The notes below the pieces were generated by a model. The model had not been told where the DNA came from and did not search any database. It worked only from the letters and a program-made list of their open reading frames with translations. A DNA stretch of 64,000 bases from an uncultured Lachnospiraceae bacterium (GTDB lineage Bacteria; Bacillota; Clostridia; Lachnospirales; Lachnospiraceae), in the NCBI GenBank assembly GCA_910586555.1, contig CAJUJY010000001.1, positions 1-64,000 of the forward strand, written 5' to 3'. Below are positions 55,212 through 63,528 of the stretch, in pieces (position 1 is the stretch's first letter; every line of letters begins with the position of its first letter). The translations under genes and the position numbers were made by a program.

Positions 55212-55364
55212 ATGCAGGTAAAACAAACATTTTTAAAATCTTATAAGACTGATAAGGAAAGAAAAGAGGCAATTAAAAAAATTTACAGGCAGTTATATAT
55301 AAAATTCCAATATGATTCTTTGGAAATAGAAAATACAAATAAAACAAACAAAAAAACATTATAA
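55212..55364 (+). CDS. Small basic protein upstream of the recombinase (candidate directionality factor)
   Basis: This 50-aa ORF begins MQVKQTFLKSYKTDKERKEA and contains IKKIYRQLYIKFQYDSLEIE, then a Lys/Asn/Thr tail. It is basic, mainly helical, and lies 15 bp upstream of the serine recombinase start on the same strand, after GGGGAATT. Position and size fit a recombination directionality factor for excision, but small ORFs here may have other roles. Confidence 0.55.
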   Translation: MQVKQTFLKSYKTDKERKEAIKKIYRQLYIKFQYDSLEIENTNKTNKKTL

Positions 55365-55379
55365 AACTGGAGGAAGTTT

Positions 55380-56855
55380 ATGGCTACAGCAATTTATGCA
55401 AGACAGTCAATAGATAAAAAAGAAAGCCTTTCAATAGAAGCACAAATTGATATATGCAAAAAAGAATGTAATGGCAAAAACCAGTTTATAATTTATAAAG
55501 ATAAAGGCTATAGTGGTAAAAACACAGACAGGCCTGGATTTTGTAAAATGATGCAGAATATAAGAAATGGCACTATTGACAGGGTTATTGTATACAGGCT
55601 TGACCGGCTGTCCCGGTCTATTACAGATTTTGGACAGATATGGGAAGAAATGGATAATTACAGTGTTTCATTTACATCTGTAAATGAAAAATTTGATACA
55701 GAAACACCTGTAGGCCGTGCCATGATTTATATTATAATGGTTTTTGCACAACTTGAACGTGAAACCATAGCAGGACGTATTAAAGATAATTATTATGAAC
55801 GTGCAAAATATGGTACATGGCTTGGCGGCCCGGCACCATTTGGTTTTAATAATGGCAGAACCATTTTATCTGGAAAAAGTGTACCAACACTTACCACAAA
55901 TGAACATATAAAAACTGTTGAAAAAATGTTTTATACTTATATTAAAGATGGTGAATCATTAAGCAGCATAGCAAAGCTGCTTTCAATGGAAAATATTTTT
56001 TGTAGCAGCAGAAAGGCCTGGGACAGTGTGGCAGTAAGCCGGATATTACATAGCCCTGTTTATGTACAGGCTGATATAGATGTATATACATATTACCATA
56101 ATAAAGGAATTACAAAATATTTCAACAGAATTGATGAATTTGATGGTACACATGCTGCACAGTTAATAGGAAAACGTAATGTTTCTACAGGAAAATATAA
56201 AGATTTTAAAGATAATGCCCTGTCACTTATGAATTTTCCAGGTATAATACCATCTGGAATATGGCTGGAATGCCAGTATAAACTTGACAGGAACAGGCAG
56301 TTTAAAAATTCTGGCAAAGGAAATAATTCATGGCTTACAGGTCTTTTAAAATGTGAAAAATGTGGGTATGCAGTTATTGTAAAAAAAGGTTATAAAAACA
56401 ACCTTTTTCTTGCATGCAGCGGCCGCTATAACATGCATATATGTGACAGAAAAGAGTTTCTTATAAATATAAATGAAATAGAGGATACCGTCCAAAAAAG
56501 CATAGAGGAAATATTAGCCATATGTTATAATAATAGCGGAACTGGATCTATTTGCAGCCCAAAGCAAAAAACAGAGCTGGCAAAAATTGATGAAAAAATT
56601 GAGAAATTAGTCAACTGTATAGCAGAATCAACAGAAATCACTATGCCTTATTTAAACAGACAAATAGAAAAACTAGATGAAGAACGCAAAAAAATCATTA
56701 GTTCAGCTGAAACAAAACAAAAAAGCTGCAAATACAAGCCAGTTAATATTATCTTCCAGAACCTTGATAATAACCATAAACACCAGGTAGCAGAAGCTTT
56801 TATTAGTAAAATCTTAACTGGAAAAGATTCACTTGAAATTATATGGAAAATCTGA
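55380..56855 (+). CDS. Large serine recombinase (site-specific integrase)
   Basis: This 491-aa protein has a resolvase catalytic domain at about 1-145 with ARQSIDKKESLS (nucleophile Ser 10) and RVIVYRLDRLSRSITDF. A recombinase domain follows at about 150-290. The zinc ribbon CEKCGYAVIVKKGYKNNLFLAC...CDRKEF (about 325-360) and a coiled-coil segment (about 395-445) complete the LSR layout. It would integrate and, with a partner, excise the element. It ends 46 bp from attR. It is preceded by GGAGG at 6 nt and by the small basic ORF. Confidence 0.93.
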   Translation: MATAIYARQSIDKKESLSIEAQIDICKKECNGKNQFIIYKDKGYSGKNTDRPGFCKMMQNIRNGTIDRVIVYRLDRLSRSITDFGQIWEEMDNYSVSFTSVNEKFDTETPVGRAMIYIIMVFAQLERETIAGRIKDNYYERAKYGTWLGGPAPFGFNNGRTILSGKSVPTLTTNEHIKTVEKMFYTYIKDGESLSSIAKLLSMENIFCSSRKAWDSVAVSRILHSPVYVQADIDVYTYYHNKGITKYFNRIDEFDGTHAAQLIGKRNVSTGKYKDFKDNALSLMNFPGIIPSGIWLECQYKLDRNRQFKNSGKGNNSWLTGLLKCEKCGYAVIVKKGYKNNLFLACSGRYNMHICDRKEFLININEIEDTVQKSIEEILAICYNNSGTGSICSPKQKTELAKIDEKIEKLVNCIAESTEITMPYLNRQIEKLDEERKKIISSAETKQKSCKYKPVNIIFQNLDNNHKHQVAEAFISKILTGKDSLEIIWKI

Positions 56856-56883
56856 GGCTTTATTGCCCAGGGCTTCACTATTT

Positions 56884-56916
56884 CCATCTGTTGCGTATAA
56901 TGATAGCCTTGACTGG
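56884..56916 (+). other. attR of the serine-recombinase element
   Basis: The element-side arm is CCATCTGTTGCGTATA (56884-56899), then AT, the crossover GA at 56902-56903, and the gene-side half TAGCCTTGACTGG (56904-56916). With attL, the two element arms match as an inverted repeat in 12 of 16 positions. The two gene halves end in CCAGT and ACTGG, each 13 nt from GA. Confidence 0.75.
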
Positions 56917-57189
56917 AAAGACTATGGTGTAGATTCTATTTTAAATACTGTTTTAAACCATAAACACCTTGGAAACGGTTCAATAATACTTTGCCATAAT
57001 GGTGCAAAGTATACCGCTTCTGCACTTGAACAGCTTATTACCAGCCTTAAGGAAAAAGGATTTACATTTGTAACAATGTCAGAACTTATTTATAAAGATA
57101 ATTATGATATTGATGTAGAAGGCCGCCAGCACCAGAAAAATACAGATAATGCAGATAGTCCCGTACCCTCTGCCAGCAATGCAGACTAA
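56904..57189 (+). pseudogene. Polysaccharide deacetylase, C-terminal part
   Basis: The frame resumes with SLDWKDYGVDSILNTVLNHK, GSIILCHNG (motif 5, catalytic/metal His) and FVTMSELIYK, and ends with a Ser/Asn/Asp-rich tail and a stop at 57189. This is exactly the segment missing after WDVD at 44929. Together the halves give about 318 aa with all five NodB motifs. Without excision this part has no start codon of its own near the junction. Confidence 0.85.
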
Positions 57190-57223
57190 AAACCATATAA
57201 TTGTTTAATAATTCTTTACATAA

Positions 57224-57252
57224 TTGACACTTGTCCCGTCAAATGGTATATT
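57224..57252 (+). promoter_or_regulatory. Strong sigma-A promoter
   Basis: TTGACA (57224-57229) and TATATT (57247-57252) are spaced 17 bp apart. A start near 57259 gives a leader of about 215 nt before the DUF1292 gene. Confidence 0.75.
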
Positions 57253-57284
57253 ATAAAATAGTTTATCTTTATTCAATAATTAAC

Positions 57285-57434
57285 AGCAAGGATTCCCCTC
57301 CATATTAGGCAGGGGAGGAATTGCCAGGAACAATTATAACGGCAGCAGTGGGCGGAGCAGAAGCGGTATCCCCTGCTGCCATGAGGCAATCCACATTATT
57401 GTCTTGCTCCTAACTGCCGCAAGTGGATTGAAAC
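57285..57434 (+). ncRNA. Candidate structured leader or small RNA
   Basis: AGCAAG (57285) pairs with CTTGCT (57403-57408); GGAATTGCC (57317-57325) with GGCAATCC (57385-57392); and GGCAGCAG (57341) with CTGCTGCC (57373-57380). This makes one long bulged hairpin. CAATCCAC (57387-57394) can instead pair with GTGGATTG (57423-57430), a mutually exclusive alternative typical of switches. There is no T-run terminator, so transcription probably continues into the DUF1292 gene. I do not match it to a known riboswitch. Confidence 0.4.
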
Positions 57435-57475
57435 AAAATAATATCTACAATTAAGATATTGGGAAAGGAAATTAT

Positions 57476-57856
57476 ATGAATACCAAAAATAAAAACCTAT
57501 TTTTTAATGAGTCCGATGATGAAACAGTTATTGTAACCATTGCACCTGAAACAAGTGAAGAGTTTGATGTAGAGATAATTGCTGCTATGGAGATTGAAGA
57601 ACTTTCAAAAGAATATGTTGCTGTACTTCCTATAAACCCTACTGAAGAAATGCCAGAAGATGAATTAATACTTTTCAGGTATTCAGAAGATGAAGAAGGT
57701 AACCCTGAATTTGAAGGGATTACTGATGATGAAGAACTACAGTCTGTTGCCTCTGCATTTGAACAGTACTTTGATAAGGCTACTAACGAATTATACAATG
57801 ATAAAGAATATTTAAACGATATTGGAAGTTATGTACCTGGAGTTAAAATCAAATAA
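57476..57856 (+). CDS. DUF1292-family acidic protein
   Basis: This 126-aa, very acidic protein has the DUF1292 pattern: ESDDETVIVTIAP..., YVAVLPINPTEE, ELILFRYSEDEEGNPEFEGITDDEELQSVASAFEQYFD. The family is widespread in Firmicutes and its role is unknown. GGGAAAGGAAATT precedes the ATG. It stands downstream of the structured leader and ends at a strong terminator, so it is a single-gene unit. Confidence 0.85.
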   Translation: MNTKNKNLFFNESDDETVIVTIAPETSEEFDVEIIAAMEIEELSKEYVAVLPINPTEEMPEDELILFRYSEDEEGNPEFEGITDDEELQSVASAFEQYFDKATNELYNDKEYLNDIGSYVPGVKIK

Positions 57857-57886
57857 AACAAATAACTAAATACAACAAGCATATTA

Positions 57887-57914
57887 AAACCACCAGATAA
57901 ACAACTGGTGGTTT
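57887..57914 (+). terminator. Terminator of the DUF1292 gene
   Basis: AAACCACCAG and CTGGTGGTTT form a perfect 10-bp stem with an 8-nt loop, followed by GTTTGT. Confidence 0.85.
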
Positions 57915-57947
57915 GTTTGTGTATAGTCAATATGTTTCCACAACATA

Positions 57948-57987
57948 GAAGCGTGCCCTTTAAAGGGCTTACTTGATGAGGTTAAAT
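57948..57987. repeat. Partial copy of the repeat at 1594-1717
   Basis: GAAGCGTG...AAAGGGCTTACTTGATGAGGTTAAAT matches 1682-1721 with few changes. The other arms are missing. The remaining intergenic 57988-58319 is AT-rich (many TATATTCTATAT-like runs) with no gene; the Shine-Dalgarno AGGAGG at its end serves the recombinase. Confidence 0.6.
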
Positions 57988-58319
57988 ATATTTATTATAT
58001 TCTATATATTTTCTAAATATTCTATATCTTTTTTATATACTTATAATTTATTATATCCTATTTTAAATCTTATATTCTATATTAACTATAGTTGATTTTC
58101 CAATAAAATTTTCCGACAGCCATTTTGAATGATATATTTATTATTTAGGAGGTTAGGTTTTGGTAAATTTTGTTAATTTATACCTTAAAATATACTATAT
58201 TTAACTTCCTAAGCATTATTTTATGTAACTATAAAAACTCCTACAGCCAGATATAAAAACAAGAAGTATTTTTATAGATTACATTTGCTTACTATATTAT
58301 ACCAGGAGGCGTATTAATA

Positions 58320-59198
58320 ATGGCAATATCAAGACTTATTGGAATTTTCCTTGAATTTCTTGATGACAAAGATTCAAGCCCGCACACCATAAGGAATTAC
58401 GAAGGAACATTAACTGATTTTACACGTTACCTTGAAGAAGACATTTTTAATGGCATAGCTATTCTTGACAACATTACAATAGAACATCTTCAGGAATATA
58501 TGTCATACCGCAAGAAAAAAGGCAATTCTGGAAAAACACGTGCCAATGTACTTGTTGCCCTGCGTTCATTCTGGAACTTCCTTGTAAAACGTGGGTATAC
58601 ACAAAATAATCTTGCAGGCCAGCTTGATAATATCCATGTCCAGAAAAAAGAACGTCTTTATCTTACAATAGACGAGATGGAACAGTTTCTTTCAGTAATA
58701 GACAAACCTGTTATTTATGCTGCCTGCTCTACCATATGTTTTACAGGTCTGCGCGTTTCAGAATTATGCAGTTTAAAACTTGAAGATGTTAATTTTGACA
58801 GAAATGAAATAACTGTAGTATGTGGCAAAGGCAAAAAAGACAGGGTTATTCCTATGAATAATGAGATAAGGAAGATACTTATAAAATATAAAAAAAAATA
58901 CAGGAATAAAAACTCTGGTAACTTTTTTTCAACAATTAATTCAGGCAAATTAACCCACCAGTATTTAAATGACTGCATACATACATACGCAAAAAAAGCT
59001 GGCCTTAATCCCAGGCTGTCTGCACATTGCCTAAGACATAGTTTTGCCTCTGCACTTGTTGCAAAAAACTGCCCTATTTCTGTACTCCAAAAACTACTTG
59101 GACATGCAGACTTAAAAAGCAGCAGTATCTATCTGCATACAGAACAGTCACAGTTAGTAGAATCTGTTAATACATTATCATTTAAAAAAAGGAGATAA
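58320..59198 (+). CDS. Tyrosine recombinase / integrase (XerC/D-like)
   Basis: This 292-aa protein has an N-terminal SAM-like core-binding domain (about 1-100) and a catalytic domain (about 110-290). Its active-site residues are Arg in TGLRVSELC (about 148), the HxxR pair in HCLRHSFASALV (about 240), His in LLGHADLKSS (about 264) and the Tyr in SSIYLHTEQS (about 273). It should cut and rejoin short specific sites. It overlaps no other gene but lies 6 bp upstream of the next gene, so they form one operon. It may act on the surface-protein cassette downstream. Confidence 0.92.
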   Translation: MAISRLIGIFLEFLDDKDSSPHTIRNYEGTLTDFTRYLEEDIFNGIAILDNITIEHLQEYMSYRKKKGNSGKTRANVLVALRSFWNFLVKRGYTQNNLAGQLDNIHVQKKERLYLTIDEMEQFLSVIDKPVIYAACSTICFTGLRVSELCSLKLEDVNFDRNEITVVCGKGKKDRVIPMNNEIRKILIKYKKKYRNKNSGNFFSTINSGKLTHQYLNDCIHTYAKKAGLNPRLSAHCLRHSFASALVAKNCPISVLQKLLGHADLKSSSIYLHTEQSQLVESVNTLSFKKRR

Positions 59199-59204
59199 AA
59201 TAAT

Positions 59205-59990
59205 ATGCCATCTAATAACACAACAGCAAAAAACTTTGATGAACAGGAAGCAAGTATCCTTAAAGAAATAAATGAAGGATATAACAGGGAAGACATTTAT
59301 AAAAAATATGGATATTCAAGCATACGTACTATGGATGCTTTCTTTAGAAGGCGTGGTTTTATAGTTAAAAATGGCAAGTATATAAAAAGGGACGAATACC
59401 GCAGCAAAATGTTAGACCAGATTAGCGGTGAAATACCATTCCGTGCACAGATGATAGCTGATAAATTTAAAAAGGATGGTGTCCTTGCAAACCCTTCAGA
59501 TATAGCAAACACCTTCGGTTTCCAGAATTACACAGAAATGAATACTTATATGAGAAATAATAACATGTTCTATAACAGCAGCACAAAAACTTATGAACCA
59601 CGTATTATTAAGCAGGAAGCTAATCTGCTATCCAGGCTTGCTGGCAGAGATGAAAACGTGGAACTATCCAAAAACATTATTAGCAAAAATGAAAGCGAAG
59701 AAGACAACAGCAAATATTATCCACTTTTAAATTATTTATATGAAAACAAAGAACGCTTAGTAGAATTATGCACTCCTGCACTTTCAGACAATACACCACA
59801 GCGCTACCTTATACCTGGTGGAAAGAAAGTTAAAAGCATTTATCTTTCACAAGGCCTTTCTGCAATAATAGATGACTTTTCACATTCTAAAAATATAACA
59901 ATACGTGAAATGGTGGAAGGTGCAGTAATAGAATACCTTATAAAATATGGTTATCGTTCAGAAATAGAAATACTTCTGTCACAAAAATAA
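59205..59990 (+). CDS. Hypothetical DNA-binding-like protein with two HTH-type repeats
   Basis: This 261-aa protein is cotranscribed with the recombinase. Residues about 15-65 (EGYNREDIYKKYGYSSIRTMDAFFRRRGF) and about 95-140 (NPSDIANTFGFQNYTEMNTYM) look like two related helix-turn-helix modules, each followed by a KNGKYI/KTYE-type hairpin. The C-terminal 70 residues (SIYLSQGLSAIIDDFSHSKNITIREMVEGAVIEYL) may form a ribbon-helix-helix or helical domain. I do not recognise a named family. Context suggests an accessory factor for the recombinase. Confidence 0.6.
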   Translation: MPSNNTTAKNFDEQEASILKEINEGYNREDIYKKYGYSSIRTMDAFFRRRGFIVKNGKYIKRDEYRSKMLDQISGEIPFRAQMIADKFKKDGVLANPSDIANTFGFQNYTEMNTYMRNNNMFYNSSTKTYEPRIIKQEANLLSRLAGRDENVELSKNIISKNESEEDNSKYYPLLNYLYENKERLVELCTPALSDNTPQRYLIPGGKKVKSIYLSQGLSAIIDDFSHSKNITIREMVEGAVIEYLIKYGYRSEIEILLSQK

Positions 59991-60385
59991 ATATAACTTA
60001 TTTAAAACATATTATAATATATAATTAATTAAACTACATATATTATATATATATTTTGTTATATTAATAATTTTGGTCTATATTAAACAGTTAAACATTA
60101 AATAACTAGTTTAGCAGCCAGGATATAATATATTTAATTGGCTGGCTATAATATATTTATTATATATAGTATATAATTATATGTAACACCTAATTAAATA
60201 TTATATTTTAATATGCGATTATATATAAACACAATAGCCGCCAGTTAAAAATACATAAAATACACCCTGGCATAACCAGCTTATTAATTTCCATATTTTT
60301 ACAGAAAATACCCAGAATTTATATTAAATGTTACTTTAATCTTTAAATATACTCATAAAGTTTTTTATTAAAATTAATAATATAA
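59991..60385. other. Very AT-rich intergenic region with partial direct repeats
   Basis: About 395 bp contain the similar tracts CCAGGATATAATATATTTA and GGCTATAATATATTTATT (near 60120 and 60145). I see no gene, ribosome-binding site or clear terminator. It could hold recombination sites for the adjacent integrase, which is inference. Confidence 0.35.
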
Positions 60386-63300
60386 GTAAAACCAGGGCTG
60401 GAATTGCTTGAAAAAAGGCAGTTTGTAAAAATAAAGAAATTAGTTGTAACAGTGGGAGCTATCACAAGCTTTAAGGCTGTTAAGGCTGATACTTTTGAAG
60501 TAGTGTTTGATAAGGCAGCATCTTCAACTGTTAATTGTGAGATTACAAAAAATGGTGTAAAACAAGATGGTGAATGGAAATTCAGTGATGATAAAAAATC
60601 TGCTACATTTACAAGTAAGGCACAATTTTCAAATGGTGAATACGTTATCACAGTAAATACTGGTTCTGGTGAACCACTTACAGCTAAATCAGAAGTTACA
60701 GACAGGAAAGCAACATCAATTGTACTTTTATCAAATGACACTGATAAGCCAGCTTTAACAAATCCTGAAAAAGAAGGCATTAAAGATAGTGAAGGAAATA
60801 TACGTAAAGCAAATACACAAGCTTATATTTATTATGAAGTACGTGACCAGTATAACGAAAAGATGGACGACTCAACAGATATTACATGGACAATAAGTTC
60901 ATCTACATCTTATACAACAGACACATCTGCTGGAAGGATTACTATACAGAAGAGTAAAGATGGTTATGGACAGTCTGCATATACATATGGTGATTTAATA
61001 CATGTATATGGTGTATATTCAGACAGAAGCAATCCAATTGTTGTAGAAGGTAATGTAAAGATTGGCACAGTACAGGCTACACATGAGGTTAAAGCAGCAG
61101 GCTTTGTAAATGATAAACTTGAAAAAGTAGAAATTAAAGACGGACTTCCAAAGAAGTTTGCCAAAGATACATGGTATATGTTATACCAGACATATGACCA
61201 GAATGGTCATCTTATGGAACCTGTTAAATATGAAGATGATGATATAACTATAATTGCAGATGCACTTTCATCATTCAAAATCAGTGTTCCTACTGAAAAT
61301 GTAGGCGGGAAAATTTACAGCATAGGAAATAAAAAATATTCTTCTGTAAAGGTGCAGCCTTCTACACAAACAGACAGGGGTGGTGAAGTAACATTAACAG
61401 CCATTTCTAAGAAAACTGGAAAAACAAGTCCTTATAAATTTAAAATTGCTGAGGCTGCTGTTTTAAAGAGTATTGAAATAACTGGCGTTAAAGAAGGTAT
61501 AATTGCTGATGGCGACCAGAACAGGGAACTCTTATACAGGGCAATTGATGTAAATGGAAAAGAAACAAGAGATTATGAAACAATAGTACGTTCATCTAAT
61601 GTATTATCACTGGCTGCATCAGAAGGCAGGTTAGAAGTCAGGGAAGATAATAATGGTGAAGCAGTTGTTACATGGTCAGATACTGAAAAAAGTGCTACTG
61701 ATTTCGAGAGTTCTTCAGCAAAGGATAAAGCAGACCGCCGTGTTGCACTTACAACAGTAGTATCTGGCGGGGCAGGAGATGGTGAAACTAAAGTTTCAAT
61801 TATTAACGTAAAAGATACAAGACGCCCTGTAGCGTTTAAAAATATTGCATGGGGTCTTGATGAAAACGGTGCTATTGTTATTGGTGCAGATAGTAATTAT
61901 AGCATGAATTTCTTAAGTGATAAAGTAACATATGTTGACCAGTATGGAAATGAATTAAAAGGAAATGATGCAAGAACAATAGCATTCTTTGACCGTGCAA
62001 TGGGTGAAGGATTTAATAAAGAAAAATATGCTATAAGAGTTGAAACAGATAATAATACTGAACTTAATCTTGTAGACAGTCCAGCCAGGGAAACTGATGG
62101 CAGGTCTGAGTATATGCTTTATAACTGGAAAGGTGGTATTTTAGGCGCTGAAGATAGCAATATTAATAAGAGAATAAAGCAGTCTAATAATGTAACATTT
62201 AAAGCATTTGATAAAGAAACTGAAAAATCTAAGACATTAGAATATAATAAATTAGTTGATACAGTTTCATTAACATATTCAATTGTATCAGTAAAAGAAA
62301 CAGAATTACTTAGTGGTAATAGTTTACAATCTGGTAAAGATTTTACCAAGGTAGACAAGGAATGGTCAAATGGTTATTCTGTTGTTCCAACATCTGCTAT
62401 AAGGGATAATGTTTCAATTGAGTTAGATAATAAAACTGGTAAATACTTCTTATATACAGATAATACACAAAATGCTAATGGTACTTATATAAAAGGTGAG
62501 AATGGCTTAAAGGATCTTGTAACAGCAGGAGAAGATAAGCTGGTTATTGGTGGAAGTAAATTAAGCCACCCTGATATTAGCATTACTGATGATAAACTTG
62601 GCATCAGGGTAAAGGGTACTACAAGAAGTGGTTTACGTTGTACATTACCTACAAAATACTATAATCTTTCTGAACAGAGTGATATTCAATTAAATGAAAA
62701 TAAGAACAAAATATCTGCTGTAACAAGTGGCGCACTTACATGGAACCAGTTATATGATGATAATGATGCAAGAAATAAGAGAATTACTGCTAATAAAACA
62801 TTAGCAATAGAAGTTACTACAACCAGGCTGCAAGACCAATATGCAAATACTGATCCTGGTAAAATAGAGGATTATATGTATGTTAAAAACATGGTAACAC
62901 AAAAGATTGGTATTTCAGATGAGATTCCTTATCCTGCAAGCCTTGACAGTGCATATAAACCTGACCAGTTTGTTGGACTTGGTAAAGATTTGTTTAATGT
63001 AACACGTACTGAATTAGGCTTTTGTAAACCAGGTACAGTTTTCGACCAGTATGGCGAAGTAATAAGCCAGAATAGTCTTGCTTACACATATTCAGTTGCA
63101 TTAACAAAGGAAAATACAGATGAAGATAAAACACATCTTATAAACAGCTTTACACCATATGGAAATGGTACTCAGGGATTAAGTGTTTCAGGTATTGAAA
63201 TCGGTGATGAATTTGACCTTACAATAAGTGTAGCATATAAGGCAAAGGATTACCAGAATCTTGGATTTACTGCACAGCCATATAAACTTAAAGCTCCTGC

Positions 63301-63436
63301 TGACAGTGCTGCATTTATTTTAAGTGAAGATGTTAAAGGTGGCATTGATGGCAAAGAAGTTATACGTAGTATGAATAGTGATAAAAACTGGCGTGAAGAT
63401 GAAATTATTAACGGTGGTTTAGGAATGAAGAAATAA
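60386..63436 (+). pseudogene. Large Ig-like surface-protein ORF without signal peptide (5'-truncated or silent cassette)
   Basis: The frame is open from 60386 after a stop at 60383. The first start codon is a TTG at 60404 (1010 aa) with no ribosome-binding site. There is no signal peptide; the sequence begins inside what looks like a bacterial Ig-like domain (VVTVGAITSFKAVKADTFEVVFDKA). Several further Ig-like or Big-type beta modules follow, for example LEKVEIKDGLPKKFAKDTWYML and LKSIEITGVKEGIIADGDQN. Exported proteins of this type normally start with a signal peptide and several N-terminal repeats. The ORF could be the 3' part of such a gene, stored next to a recombinase. Confidence 0.6.
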
Positions 63437-63473
63437 GTTTAACTATTAATAGTCTGAAAGAATAAGTTTTATA

Positions 63474-63504
63474 ACAATCCTTCCTATTTATAAGGGAGGA
63501 TTGT
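63474..63504 (+). terminator. Terminator of the surface-protein ORF
   Basis: ACAATCCTTCC and GGGAGGATTGT form an 11-bp stem (one mismatch), followed by TTTTTTG. Confidence 0.85.
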
Positions 63505-63528
63505 TTTTTGAAAGGAAATGTATAAATT

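Larger units (their letters stand above)
44927..56902 (+). mobile_element. 11,975-bp intervening element inserted in the deacetylase gene
   Basis: The element separates two halves of one deacetylase frame in the same orientation. Its right end carries a large serine recombinase whose stop is 46 bp from attR. Joining the outer flanks gives CAG TGG GAC GTT GAT AGC CTT GAC TGG, in frame. It contains a response regulator, a coiled-coil protein, a foldase, a HAD phosphatase, gdhA, a phospholipase-C-like protein, an NlpC/P60 protein, RidA, a frameshifted ORF, a SUKH protein, a small basic ORF and the recombinase. Confidence 0.8.

Noticed and set aside
57419..57434. GTGGATTGAAAC resembles the end of a CRISPR repeat
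   Set aside because: It occurs once only, no spacer-repeat array or cas gene is present, and it is better explained as one arm of the leader hairpin.
59991..60385. AT-rich region as a replication origin
   Set aside because: No DnaA boxes, iterons or replication gene were seen; AT richness alone is not enough.
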